From assembly GCF_041260155.1 (NCBI RefSeq), contig NC_091932.1, positions 11,209,304 to 11,273,303 of the forward strand: a DNA stretch of 64,000 nt. The letters run 5' to 3'. Every line of letters begins with the position of its first letter. Within the stretch, counting starts at the first letter, position 1. Of the stretch, positions 50,042-61,485 are shown piece after piece. The position numbers were made by a program, and so were the translations under genes. This DNA comes from Ptychodera flava. Taxonomy: Eukaryota; Hemichordata; Enteropneusta; Ptychoderidae. The notes beneath the pieces are model-generated. The model did no database searches. It saw nothing but the letters and a program-made list of their open reading frames with translations, and had not been told where the DNA came from.

Positions 50042-50553
50042 CAAACAAGCATCTGATCAAGAACTTCACATCAGAGTCCTAGAGCTACAGCAGAATGTCA
50101 TGTGAACAATATGAACTAAAAGCACCTCCAGACTTTAAATCAAATCTCAAGCAATTAGGAGGATGCTCCCCCAAGAAAGAATGGACAAAAAAACAGCTAT
50201 GGATCTGGCATTTTACATGGGACTTGCCTCACCTCACAGCATGCAGAAACGCAGTTGCTGATTTCTGCCACAGATGGTACTTTACAATGCCATATGGGCA
50301 CATTTAAACAGTCAGCAGCTATGTTTGAAAAGTGTTCAGCTACCGAGATCCAGGCGAAATAAATATACCTGGGGTAAAAAAACCACTCAACATGGTACAC
50401 ACACTATGAAACCAACTGAAATTACCACATGTATGGATTGCATAGATTTCAACATTGATAACTCACTCTGTACAATGAGTACTCCATGAACACTGGCTGT
50501 AAAACAGTCACTTTTGCATCTTGTTCACCCCTCATTAGTTCTGTAGTCTTTAA

Positions 50554-50768
50554 CCCTTTGAGTGCCAAAGTCAATTTTTGTCACCTTTATAAAATGTACC
50601 CCAGTCAAATTTTTTCAAATTTTTGCCAAATTTTGATGAAAAACTGTAGTCAATGAAATGTGAAACCCGTTTGGTCCAAAATTATCAAAAAAATTACTGA
50701 AAAATTCATAAAAACTGGTAAAATGTTGCACTAAAATTTTGGTGGGAAAAATTACAGCACTCAAAGGG
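50554..50768 (+). mobile_element. 215-bp piggyBac-like MITE, copy 1
   Basis: The ends CCCTTTGAGTGC and GCACTCAAAGGG are perfect inverted repeats, flanked by TTAA on both sides (50550-50553 and 50769-50772). A second copy is at 60954-61176. A TTAA target with CCC...GGG tips is the piggyBac pattern. It has no coding capacity. Confidence 0.88.
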
Positions 50769-50772
50769 TTAA

Positions 50773-53136
50773 TGTTAAGCATAACAGTAAACAAAGTCAT
50801 ATAATGTGACTGGTATGACAGAGAACATGTAGGAATGCAAAGAAAAACTGTTGCACATTTTAGGAAAAGTAGCTTATCTATTCATGAACATCATTCTATC
50901 AAGTATTGGGGTCATGGAGGTCACTAAAATGTTACAAACAGATTCTGTACCTGCTTGATCTCAAAATTTGTACAAAAAGTTTCACAGTGATGACTTCAAT
51001 CAAATTGCTATCGTCAAAAAGCAAATTATTAAAGTCACAGTGACTAACTATGTTAGAAAACTCACAATGTTCTTCCAAACTGAAAATGAGATGACTATGC
51101 TTCCATGTATACATTTTGGACTATAAACACAACGTTTTGACCAAAAACAAGAAAAATTAAACCTAAAATCACAAATCATATATGGGCAAATTTCATCATC
51201 ATTGGGGCAACTCTGAATTAATTTGTCCTTCAGCACCTAATGTCAATGTGGAAGCTGTCAGACAAGTGGTTACACAGATAAGTTTTCACCAAAATATGGC
51301 AAAAAATCCTATAAAAATCCTATAAAATACAAACATGCAAATTTCATGATCCCTTATCCAAAGCTAAATAAAGTAATGCAAAGTAAGTTATACACATACA
51401 AATTGTCAAAACAACCTGCAAACACACAGATATCGCTAAATCTCTAAGTATGCATTTACCAATAAAATTAGTAATATAAAGCAACCGATTAGCAGCATAA
51501 CAGATGTAACATTTTTGTACTGTCTGTTAAAATATGCAAATGTCCAATTAGTATACAAAAAACTGCCAAATACCATGTGTTATGGGTGGTACTACAACCT
51601 TCCATCAAAATCATGTCACCTGTTGTCAAGGTATTCACAAATGTTCAAAATTTGTAATTTATGCAATTATATATGCAATTATGCATACCTAGTAGTACAC
51701 AAATCTTTGGTTTTGTGACTGCATGTGAATACCAAATTTCAGTTGAACCTTATTAACAAGTTTTGATAACCCATGACAGACTTTGAGACAAAGAGAGAGA
51801 CAACATGACATTAAATAATCATTATTTGACTTGACAATCTCATCACACTTTGAATATTTATTTTGCTTTTAAAGACAACAAAACAGAAATTATGTGAAAA
51901 ATGCAAACATAATGAATGATAAGGCTGATGTATTTAGAGAGAGACAAAGACCTGCTTTCTGTGTTAGAGCCAATTTGCTGTTGAGACAATGTAAACCCTG
52001 TTCTCTTAATGTTAAGAAAGAGTTGCTTTCTGTTTACTGTAAAATATTTATTGCTGCTACTTAAGTTTAACCCATTCACGGTCATGGTTTGGCCCCAATC
52101 CTTTGCTTTCAATGGTGAGTGTGGACCTTTTACTGTGAATTGGGGGATAAACAGTTAACTTTAAATCAAAGGTATTGAACGAACTAATAGTTATAAATTA
52201 AATTGTTTGGTGGAGACTTTTACATGTTCTATCTGTACCTAGATCTGCTGGCAGCAGTGTGTTTCAAATGTTTGTGTCAAACAACATGATGTCCCTTGGG
52301 GAAGTTGGGCCAACAGAGTATTACAGCTGTAAATGTAGAATTGATAAAATTACAAATGCTCTGATTTCTGTTTTATAAAAATCAGACTGGAATTGCCACA
52401 GTAAGATTTTCTGTTTCTGGAGCAAGCAGTTGTACACCATTGAACCGTCTTTCTCTTGCAATGATTATTAAATCATTATCTTTACTTCTTTATTTTTGTT
52501 TTTGATTACTTCAGTATCCCCTGTCATTTTGTTTGTGTATAAACTTGTCTGATGTAAACGTCAATAATAAAGTCTTGTGTGAAATAAAATCTTTTGATGT
52601 ATTTCATAATATTTTGTTTTTCTGAGTTGAGTTCTCAACAAGCATAATAACTATATACACTACACAGTCTCTGTGTGATATCTGCATATCATGGTAGAGA
52701 TTGTGTCCATTTGAAGAAATATCATCAAAGTAAATTTGATTAAAAAATATGTTGAAACACATTTCTTTCAAATTATGATAAAACTGATAGCATTGTGTAT
52801 TATTTAGATTTTTTGTTTGTTTGTTCATATGTTTTTGTTTTTTGTTTTTGTTTTTGTTTTTGTTTGGGGGAGATAATGTTGTAATTTTCTGGCTACAAAT
52901 CCTTTCCAACTGCACGGCTTAATAATTTCCATTGATGGTTAAGATATGGATTCCAAGAAATATGTGATTCAGTCTCTAAATCATGATAAACAGACACCAG
53001 TAGACCTACAGTATGTCCTCATTTAGTATGCCCACAATAAACACAATTAGACTTGCCTTGTAGAACTTGGCTTTGCATTTGAACTTGATCTGCTGTATGG
53101 AATTTGATATAGTTTTAAGTGTGAGAACAATTAAGT
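50773..53136. other. non-coding stretch between the two DED-like genes
   Basis: AT-rich. It contains the small MITE at 52071-52154 and a T-rich GTTTTT repeat at about 52810-52865. No exon recognised. Confidence 0.4.
52071..52154 (+). mobile_element. 84-bp TTAA-flanked MITE, copy 2
   Basis: Flanked by TTAA (52067-52070 and 52155-52158). It starts CCCATTCACGGTCATGG and aligns with 46072-46156. Confidence 0.65.
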
Positions 53137-53272
53137 AATAAAGCACACCCAGCGATGGTATACCACGAGATTTTGACAAGTTCACGACATATATGAACTG
53201 GCTATCGCTCGTGCATATATAAAGTGGACTGGTCAAAATCTCGTGGTATACCGTCGCTGGGTGTGATTTATT
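53137..53272. repeat. foldback element, 41-bp arms
   Basis: AATAAAGCACACCCAGCGAT (continuing to 53177) recurs as reverse complement at 53232-53272 with two mismatches. The loop is 54 bases. The core GGTATACCACGAGATTTTGA is identical in both arms. Confidence 0.88.
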
Positions 53273-54124
53273 ACTATTATATCATAATGTATATTGAAAT
53301 TCTGGCATTGAACGTCAAAAAGAGGATTTTTGCTCTCGCCGAGAGCTCGCACGTTTGCCAGCTGTGGTATATCGCCAATATACCACGGTTCTTTTCATGT
53401 CTGGACCAATCAGATTGCTGCATTTGCACTATCAATATACTGGTATGATATAATACATGATACACTTGCTACGGAATATGTTACAGAAATTATGCATTTA
53501 CAGTAATATAATCAAACGAAGCATAGCGTCATTGATGCTATTGGATTTTTTGAAACAGGAAGATTTCTTTGACTATTTTCCTTTGGATTGTTAGCAGTTT
53601 AAAGTGTAGAGAAAAAGAGCCAATAATTTGATCTGACCTATATTTGCTGTCTCCAGCCTATTGCGAAATCAGCATTGAGGTATGACACACTTACTTAAAA
53701 TAACACGATTTGACAATGTTTACTTGATGATTTTTTGATTTGGTGATAATTACTATTGGTAAATGTGTACCTTCCTTTTCAGATTACACAGACAGTAGTT
53801 TGATCCTAACACACTTAGACTGTGTGAATGCTTATCAAGCTCAATAACACAACACCTCCATAACACTTTAACATCAGACAATCTGTCTGAGAGTTTGTTT
53901 GAAATATTAGATTTTACAATCAAGTTCATGTCATATCTGCCCGTCTATTCATGGATCCCTTGTTGAAGTTTTTATGGTCACATGTTTCAAAGTTTTTCAT
54001 CAAAGGCATAAATAGTACGTGTTCCCCTTCCACTATCTACCTGTAGTAATTTCCAGTTGGAGGCAAATTTGCATAAGGAAATCTTTCACGAAGGAAATGA
54101 TATGTGATGAATCAATGTAGGTAA

Positions 54125-54130
<6 letters not shown>
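53273..54130. other. non-coding stretch
   Basis: Contains a GTGGTATATCGCCAATATAC palindromic word at 53363-53382, related in part to the foldback upstream. No exon recognised. Confidence 0.4.
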
Positions 54131-54170
<40 letters not shown>

Positions 54171-54194
54171 AATTGTTCATGATGTGTGGCCCAT

Positions 54195-54247
<53 letters not shown>

Positions 54248-54276
54248 CAATTGTTCATGATGTGTGGCCCATATTT
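54131..54276. repeat. two (TC)n microsatellites inside a 78-bp tandem duplication
   Basis: TC runs at 54131-54167 and 54201-54243 are each followed by the same 30 bases (GTCAATTGTTCATGATGTGT and on to CCCATATTT), so the run and its flank were duplicated together. Confidence 0.9.
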
Positions 54277-54452
54277 TTTCTCCTTATGCCTAAATACAGA
54301 AGTGCTCGTGGATATTTAATGATGACAGTGAAATGGCATGCAGGGACTTTCCCGCGACTAATAGTAGATCGAGCAGCTCTCATTCAGGACAAAGACAAGC
54401 TCAGTGCTGACTGTTTATTCCCGACAAACGGAACTGCAAAATAACACATTAG
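54277..54452 (+). other. candidate 5'-UTR exon of DED-like gene 2
   Basis: GC-richer block ending in a strong donor (ACACATTAG|GTAAGC), 565 bases before the acceptor of the coding exon. Its 5' limit is arbitrary. Confidence 0.4.
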
Positions 54453-55083
54453 GTAAGCCATTTTTTCTTCAACAATACGAAATTCCACCTTTTGTTTCAA
54501 GATTTTGATGAGCTACATGTAGGCCAATACTCCCTGGCTACAATATAATGTATTGATCGAACATGTGGGCTGTTCATTCACCAGCTATTGAGATGATGCA
54601 AAACATTCAGTTTTCATTCATTGATAAAAATACTACTATACAGCTTTTTTTTTTTTTCCTTTTATTTTTGCGAATCATTGACTTTAATGACAAAAACATC
54701 GATGTGAAACATGTAAAGGTAGCAACACACCACTGGCCTGATGCGGCAGGTCCGAGGCACACCCATTGACATGATACATAGCCAGCCATGGTACAATTAG
54801 TAGAGCCATACAAACTTCTATCCTGCCAAGTTCATATGTCACCATCAGGTCAAGTTTGTTTAACATAAGTCTGGATATTTGAAGGCCTCGGAATACCTAC
54901 CTGTAGACACTGACCAAAACGAAAATTCTCAGAAATGTGATTTGCAAGTTACCATGCAGACTGTATGGCTATTTGAGCTGTTGATGTGAAAATTGTTATT
55001 CTTGCTCTTTATCACAGCAACCTCACTGCTTCAGTGACCTGCAATTGACCTCCTGAGATTCATAGCAACTGACATCTGAAACC

Positions 55084-58000
55084 ATGAATAATGATTTTGA
55101 TCCATTCCTTGCATCCTTGGGCGAGTGGGCTGAAGACATTGGCAGAGGTAAGGACTAATGAAATCGTACATACATTGTTACGTGCAGAGAAAAACGAACA
55201 AAAGGGTGAACTCAGCAGTTAACGTTTAAACAAAATTTATTACGAAAATAAAACTAATTGCTAAGTCAGGGATAGAGTACAAGCTTTAAAAGTGTACAGA
55301 CTACTTATCTCAGCTGGGACGGCAAAGCTCCAGTCTCAGAGTTGTAACAGTCAGTCGGATGAATGAACAGTCCTTTGGTTTGCAGGCTTGAAGCTACACA
55401 AAGTCCACAGTATAAATCCAGCGTTGACAGTGAAGGTCTTGAAAAGTCTTGAGAATGACTACTGCTGGAGTTTAGTAACACACAAGAGACACGATCCCAA
55501 AAGTCTGACTGGAAGCTGTGCACGTCCCTTTTATAAAGGCATGTAAGAACAATCTAGAACTTTTATTGACATGCTAATTACTGTTCTAAAATTATCTCCC
55601 TTACACAACTAATCAACTTTCCAGAACATTCCAAACATGACTAATTGAATTCAAGTTGTGAGGTCATTAAGGGCAGTGACCTTGGGAATGTTCTAGACTA
55701 ATCGAACTCAGGTCATGATGAGTGTGGGGTAAATGACCTACATAACACACCCCCCTCTTCAAAAAAGAAAATTTTTCAAGAAAAATCTTTCTTTTACAAA
55801 TGTAATCTTGAAAAAGATTTAAGTACTCAAATTTTTTTTTTTTTTTACTCTAAAGTAAAGTTTCTTGAAAGTGAACAACAATAAAATTTCTTGAAAGTGA
55901 ACAACAATAAACTCTAAATACGAGAGAGACAGTCTGCAATTAAATTGTCTCTGCCTTTGATATGTCTAATGTCAAGATTAAACTCCTGTAACATTAAACT
56001 CCATCTTAGCAATCTCTGATTTTTGCCTTTAAATTTCTGCAGAAAAACAAGAGGGTTGTGATCAATATAAACCACTATTGGCTGATTTGAAGAAGTAACA
56101 TAAACTTCAAAATGCTGTAAAGCTAATATCAAAGATAAACACTCTTTTTCAATTGTAGAGTAGTTTCTCTGAGATTTGTTAAATTTGTGTGAAAAGTAGC
56201 AAACAGGATGTCCCATGACTATCTTCTTGCAATTTGTTGTTGGAAAACTTGAAATGGCACTGAATTTGGCATAAAGTATGCACGGCAAAGTCCGGTTATT
56301 TTTACTGAGTTCGATAAAGTCATTGTTCGGCAAATACTTGGCTTCCTCCTGGAGATATTCCGCTTTCGCAGGATTCAGTCCGTCTGGATGTTGTTCCACT
56401 GGATTACTGTCGCAGACATCTTCGTTGTGGTAGATGATGTTTGTACTCGTTGGAACATCTTGGAACAAATGTTCATGGATTGGTTCTTTCAGCTGTTGTT
56501 GGTGTTCTGGCTGGAGGTGTGCCAACTTTGTAGACTCCAGCTTCTCCAGGATTTCTGAGTTCTGAAGCTTGACCGAGCCCAGCTTTGAGTTTAGAGTATT
56601 TTCACTCAAGTCAGTTTCAGTATCACTATCTTCATAATGGTTTGAACTGACTGCACTGACAGGCTGAGTTATAGTAGGATTATCCCTATCAAAATATGGC
56701 TTAAGCATATTTATGTGACATAGCTGTTTTTGTTTTCGCCTGTCAGGTGTTATTATGATGTAATTTAAATCACTTAATTTCTTATCAATTAGGTATGGCC
56801 CAAAGTAACGAGCATGGAGTGGTTTGCCAGGAACCGGAAGTAGAACAAGAACTTTTTGACCTGGTTCAAACTTCCGTTTTGAGGTGTTTTTATCGTATTT
56901 GGTTTTCATTGACTGCTGAGATGACCAAGATTTTCTCTGGCTAATTCACATGCTTTAGAGAGTTTTGTACGAAAATCTGACACATATTGCAAAATATTCA
57001 GACAATCATCATCGTCTGATAGGAATTTCTCTTTAACGAGCTTTAGTGGGCCACGGACTGTATGTCCAAATACAAGCTCAAATGGGCTAAAACCAAGAGA
57101 CTCTTGAATTGACTCTCTAACAGCAAAGAGCAGAAAATGAATTCCTTCATCCCACTGCTTCTCTGTGTCAAAACAGTAGGTCCTAATCATGTTTTTCAAA
57201 GTTTGATGAAATCGCTCAAGAGCACCCTGACTTTCTGGATGATAGGCGGATGACCTATACTGTTTAATGCCTAGCTGATCCATTACTTGTTGAAAAATTC
57301 CAGACATAAAGTTGGAGCCTTGATCGGACTGGACACATTTAGGGAGGCCAAATAAAGTGAAAAATTTGACTAAGGCTCTCACTATAGTCTTTGTCTTTAT
57401 ATTTCTCAGTGGTATGGCTTCGGGAACCGAGTTGATGTACACATTATTGTCAGCATGTACTCATTTCCTGATCTTGTTTTTGGTAGGGGCCCAACACAGT
57501 CTATTAGTATCCTACTAAATGGTTCTTGAAATGCAGGAATTGGCTGTAAAGGGGCCTTTGGAATGGTCTGATTCGGCTTTCCTACCATTTGACATGTGTG
57601 ACAAGTTTTACAGAAATGTGCTACGTCCTGCCTGAGATTAGGCCAATAAAAGTGACTGAGAATTTTATGATAAGTTTTCCTGACTCCTAAGTGACCAGCC
57701 CAGGGCGTTTCATGGGCCAGGCGCAATATTTCAGCACGATAGGGCTTTGGAATCACAATTTGATGTTTTATAGCCCAGTCGTCATCAACCAAGACATCTG
57801 GAGGTCTCCATTTACGCATGAGAATACCAGATTTTGTATAATAGGAAACAGAGCTATCTGAAGTTTTACCTTCATCATCTACCCTGTCAAACAAAGACAA
57901 AATATCTGAGTCTTTGTGTTGTTCTGCAATGAGATTTGATCTAGAAAATGTCTGACTTTGGTCAGCAGAAGTTTTACTGGAAGTTTCAAATCCACGAGGG

Positions 58001-61000
58001 ATAACGGAATGATCCGTGTCAAACACCTGACTGAGAAAGGTGTCATTTAAGTCAACATCTGTGACATTATTCTTGAGAGTATTTTGATTCTCGGAAGTTT
58101 TCTTTGACATGGCTCGAGTAATTGCACACGAAGGAAATAAATCGGGTATCTCTTGTTCAATTGGCTCTGGATCCTGATCTAAACTAGGATTATCAGTCAC
58201 AAGTGGATTAGTAATGACCTTGTTCCCAGCAAGGTCGTTTCCAAGAAGAAGGTGAATCCCTTCAAAAGGCAAAAAAGGCCTAATACCTAAAGCCACAGGT
58301 CCAGAAACAAAGTCCGAAGACAAATAGACATTATGGAGAGGAACAGGAATAAAGTCATTGCAATCTACCCCCTAATAAGAACTTTAGAACCTGAAAATGA
58401 CTTTTCAGAAAACGGCAGGGTATCTGCCAACAAAGAGACTGGGAAGCCCGGTATCTCTTAAAATTTTGACAGGGGTAGCGGAAGAAAAATCACTAGAAAG
58501 TGATATAAAACCATCGTGAATAAATGGTTCGAAAATACCCATAATGCTATCTTGAGAAGAATTGACCTTGACCTCATTAATTGGGGATAAGAGGGGTTTA
58601 ACCTCAGACAATGTGTTAGCACACATTATTAGACTCTAATTGAGTTGATGAAGAAATAAAGCCGGTGGGCTTAGATCCACTTTGACCACCTTCACGTTTT
58701 CTTTTCAACTTGAAACACTCTGACATTAAATGGCCGTCTTTCTTGCAATAATTACAAGAAAGTGTACCGAACTGTTTGTCAGAAGGAGATTGAGACTTGG
58801 GATCTGATGATGTGGGAGTGTTACTTGAACTGTGTGAACTGCTGTCATTTGATTTCCTACTCTCCTTTGAGAAATTCTTGGATGAAAAGGAGGAGTTAAA
58901 TTTACCTGCATTGTTTCTGTATGAAAAGGACTGGGATGGTTTGCTGAGAAATGAAGATTTGTGGGTCAATGAATAATCATCGGCCAAACGTGCAGCAACC
59001 TGCAATGTATCTGCCTTTTGTTCATTGATAAACGTCTTGATGTCACTCCGAATGCACCTTTTAAATTCCTCAATCAAAACAAGTTGTCGTAATTTGTCAT
59101 AATTCTGACTGACCTTTTCCGAAGAGCACCAACGGTCAAACAGTTGTTCTTTTGTTCGAGCAAATTCAACGTAAGTTTGATCTTTCACCTTCTCACAATC
59201 CCTAAATTTCTGACGGTAAGCTTCAGGCACCAACTCATAACCCTTGAGAATTAATTCCTTCACAGAATCATAATCTGAAGCCTGCTCTACTGACAACTGA
59301 ATGTAAATTTCTCTGGCTTTACCCACCAAGCACTCTGCAAAAGCATAGACCAGGACTCCTTAGGCCAGTTCAGACTCTGAGCAATTTTCTCAAAATGAAG
59401 GAAATATTTATCAACATCCTTTTCTTGGAAAGGGGAACTAACCTGAAATGCTTAGTGATGTCAAACTTGTCTGAAGGGAAGAATTTTCCTGACTGTCCAA
59501 GCTCTAAACGTTTATTTCTAACTGCAGTCGGTGTTCTGCTAATTCTCTTTCCTTTTCTTTTTCCTCTCTTTCTTTCTCCCTTTGTCTTTCTTCCATTTGC
59601 AATTCTTTTTTCTTTCATTTCCAATTCCCTCTCTTTCTGTCTTTCTTCCATTTCTAACTGCATTTGTATTTTTTCTTTTTCTAATGCCTGTCTCTCCTTT
59701 TCCATTTGTAATTCTTTTTCTTTTATTTGTAATTCTTTTTCTTTTTCTAATGCCAATTTTTTTAGCTCGAAATCTGCCTGTATTTCCAATTCTAATTTTT
59801 TGAGTTCGAAGGAAGACTCAGGCTCATAATCTTTAAGGCAGACTCCTCAAAATGGCCAGAATTAACTAAATGTTTTGCAATCTTGAACTGTATTTCTCGC
59901 TTGCGCATAGATCTTTTGACATCTACTTTAAGGAAATTGGCCAGTGCTATGAGGTTGTCTTTTCTGAGGGAATTAAATGTGTCCTGATCAAGGTCATCCA
60001 TAAATTCGTCTGGCTTGAATTCCGCCATGATTGAATTTCGCTGAGTTCACAGTATACAGTAGTTTTGAAAAGGTAGGCAAAATGTTGTCAAACGGCTCAA
60101 AATATTCGTATCCCGGACAAGCCCCCAATTTGTTACGTGCAGAGAAAACGAACAAAAGGGTGAACTCAGCAGTTAACGTTTAAACAAAATTTATTACGAA
60201 AATAAAACTAATTGCTAAGTCAGGGATAGAGTACAAGCTTTAAAAGTGTACAGACTACTTATCTCAGCTGGGACGGCAAAGCTCCAGTCTCAGAGTTGTA
60301 ACAGTCAGTCGGATGAATGAACAGTCCTTTGGTTTGCAGGCTTGAAGCTACACAAAGTCCACAGTATAAATCCAGCGTTGACAGTGAAGGTCTTGAAAAG
60401 TCTTGAGAATGACTACTGCTGGAGTTTAGTAACACACAAGAGACACGATCCCAAAAGTCTGACTGGAAGCTGTGCACGTCCCTTTTATAAAGGCATGTAA
60501 GAACAATCTAGAACTTTTATTGACATGCTAATTACTGTTCTAAAATTATCTCCCTTACACAACTAATCAACTTTCCAGAACATTCCAAACATGACTAATT
60601 GAATTCAAGGTTGTGAGGTCATTAGGGCAGTGACCTTGGGAATGTTCTAGACTAATCGAACTCAGGTCATGATGAGTGTGGGGTAAATGACCTACATAAC
60701 AACATGTACATATTAGATATACATATTTAAGGTCAGGGATAAGTTTGTGAATCGCTGGCAGTAAAGATTTGAATTTCACAGGCATAAGCTGTATCACACA
60801 ATAATGTCCTCTTAACAGCGAGTCATTCACTGAAAAGTCACACACTGAGTGAAGCACCTCTTGCTGTAGACTTAACCTCTGACATGACAACAACCATGGT
60901 GACCTTGCTACCGTATCTTGCTGTTTATGTTCACAACCTCACAAATCGATTAACCCTTTGAGCGCCAAAGTCAATTTTTGTCGCCTTGGTATAACCCAAT

Positions 61001-61485
61001 CAATATTTTTCAGGTTTTGCCAAAACTTTGACTGTAAAAGACTGTAGCCAATTAAATGTGATATCCATTAGGTCAAAAATTATCAAAAAAATTACTGAAA
61101 AATTAATAAATATTGGTAAACTGTTGCACTAAAATTTTGATGGGAAAAATTACAGACATGTACAGCACTCACAGTGTTAAAGTGATATTCTACACCAGTG
61201 CTTGAAATATATCATTTGGAATGTCTGTTGGAAATGCTTTGTTTTTACTTTTCAGAGGAGTATCATAGGATGATTCAACTAACTGCAGGTCTAGACCCAC
61301 CTATCCAGAAGAAAGACAGGGAAAACCTGGAAAACGGCGACGATGCTTTCCAACTGTTTGAGATGTTGATTGCCAGGAGAAAATTGTCCAGGAACTACCC
61401 AGATATTCTTATTTATCTTTTGAGAAGAGTCAATAGAATGGATCTGGCCATAAGGGTCAGGGATCGATTTGTAGCTGGTTTTTAA
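55084..61485 (+). CDS. small death effector domain-like protein, gene 2 (two coding exons; intron enlarged by an LTR element)
   Basis: Exon 55084-55147 (exon begins at 55018 after CTTTATCACAG; donor AGAG|GTAAGG) joins exon 61256-61485 (acceptor TTTACTTTTCAG) in phase for 97 residues. The first exon ends EWAEDIGR; the second gives EEYHRMIQLTAGLDPPI, FQLFEMLIARRKLS, DILIYLLRRV and NRMDLAIRV. RMDLA corresponds to the RxDLL motif of DEDs. It is paralogous to gene 1: same exon plan, same phase, similar 5' UTR (GACCTG...TGAAACC before the ATG) and coding similarity through the whole second exon. A DED-only protein would be an adaptor or competitor in a caspase or immune assembly; that is inferred. 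The intron is 6108 bases, of which about 5.5 kb is an antisense LTR element starting 28 bases after the donor. Confidence 0.68.
55176..55747 (-). repeat. 3' LTR of the Gmr1-like element
   Basis: 572 bases, over 99% identical to 60131-60701. A polypurine tract (GAAGAGGGGGGTG, minus strand, at about 55748-55760) precedes it directly. Confidence 0.95.
55910..58610 (-). mobile_element. pol region of the Gmr1-like element (fossil)
   Basis: Protease motif RDTGL and, further on, LLLGNDLAG; integrase HHCC domain (HLGVRKTYHKI, CKTCHTCQ) and core (DCVGPLP, SDQGSNF, YHPESQGALERFHQ); integrase C-terminal part (FEPGQKVLVLLP); RNase H (FSHKFNKSQRNYSTIEKE, VYIDHNPL, KGRDNLIADCLSRI). The order integrase then RNase H is Gmr1-like. 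Confidence 0.88.
58610..60030 (-). mobile_element. gag region of the Gmr1-like element (fossil)
   Basis: An N-terminal segment starting MAEFKPDEFMDDL, a Lys/Glu-rich coiled-coil stretch, a SCAN-like capsid C-terminal domain (words EAYRQKFRD, YVEFARTKEQLFDRW) and a zinc knuckle CNYCKKDGHLMSEC. The vertebrate SCAN domain is known to derive from Gmr1-like gag. Confidence 0.85.
60110..60127 (-). other. primer binding site, tRNA-Pro type
   Basis: Three bases inside the 5' LTR the minus strand reads TGGGGGCTTGTCCGGGAT. This matches 17 of 18 positions of the tRNA-Pro primer site known from murine leukaemia virus. Confidence 0.85.
60131..60701 (-). repeat. 5' LTR of the Gmr1-like element
   Basis: 571 bases beginning TGTTATG and ending CGTAACA on the minus strand. 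It contains a TATA box (TTTATAAAAGG, near 60483-60493). It is the same as the other LTR except for three single-base length differences. Confidence 0.95.
60954..61176 (+). mobile_element. 223-bp piggyBac-like MITE, copy 2
   Basis: Aligns with 50554-50768 throughout (shared AATTATCAAAAAAATTACTG). TTAA flanks both ends (60950-60953 and 61177-61180). The right tip is mutated to CACTCACAGTG, so the copy is older or degraded. It lies in the intron of DED-like gene 2, outside the LTR element. Confidence 0.85.

Larger units (their letters stand above)
55176..60701 (-). mobile_element. Gmr1-like Ty3/gypsy LTR retrotransposon, broken, recent
   Basis: A minus-strand element of about 5.5 kb with two LTRs, a primer binding site, a polypurine tract and a 4-base target duplication ACAT (55172-55175 and 60702-60705). 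Recognisable parts in transcription order: gag with a SCAN-like capsid segment and a CCHC knuckle, protease, integrase, then RNase H before the 3' LTR. Integrase ahead of RNase H is the unusual order that defines the Gmr1-like group. The internal region is broken, with roughly half a dozen breaks, so it is a fossil. The LTRs are nearly identical, so the insertion is young. It sits antisense in the intron of DED-like gene 2. Confidence 0.93.

Noticed and set aside
59395-59829. Plus-strand Phe/Ser/Leu-rich frame of 144 codons
   Set aside because: It is the antisense of a Lys/Glu-rich stretch in the element's gag region.
55305-60477. Identical 72-codon frames at 55305-55523 and 60259-60477
   Set aside because: They lie within the two LTRs and have no gene-like features. 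The duplication is the LTR pair itself.
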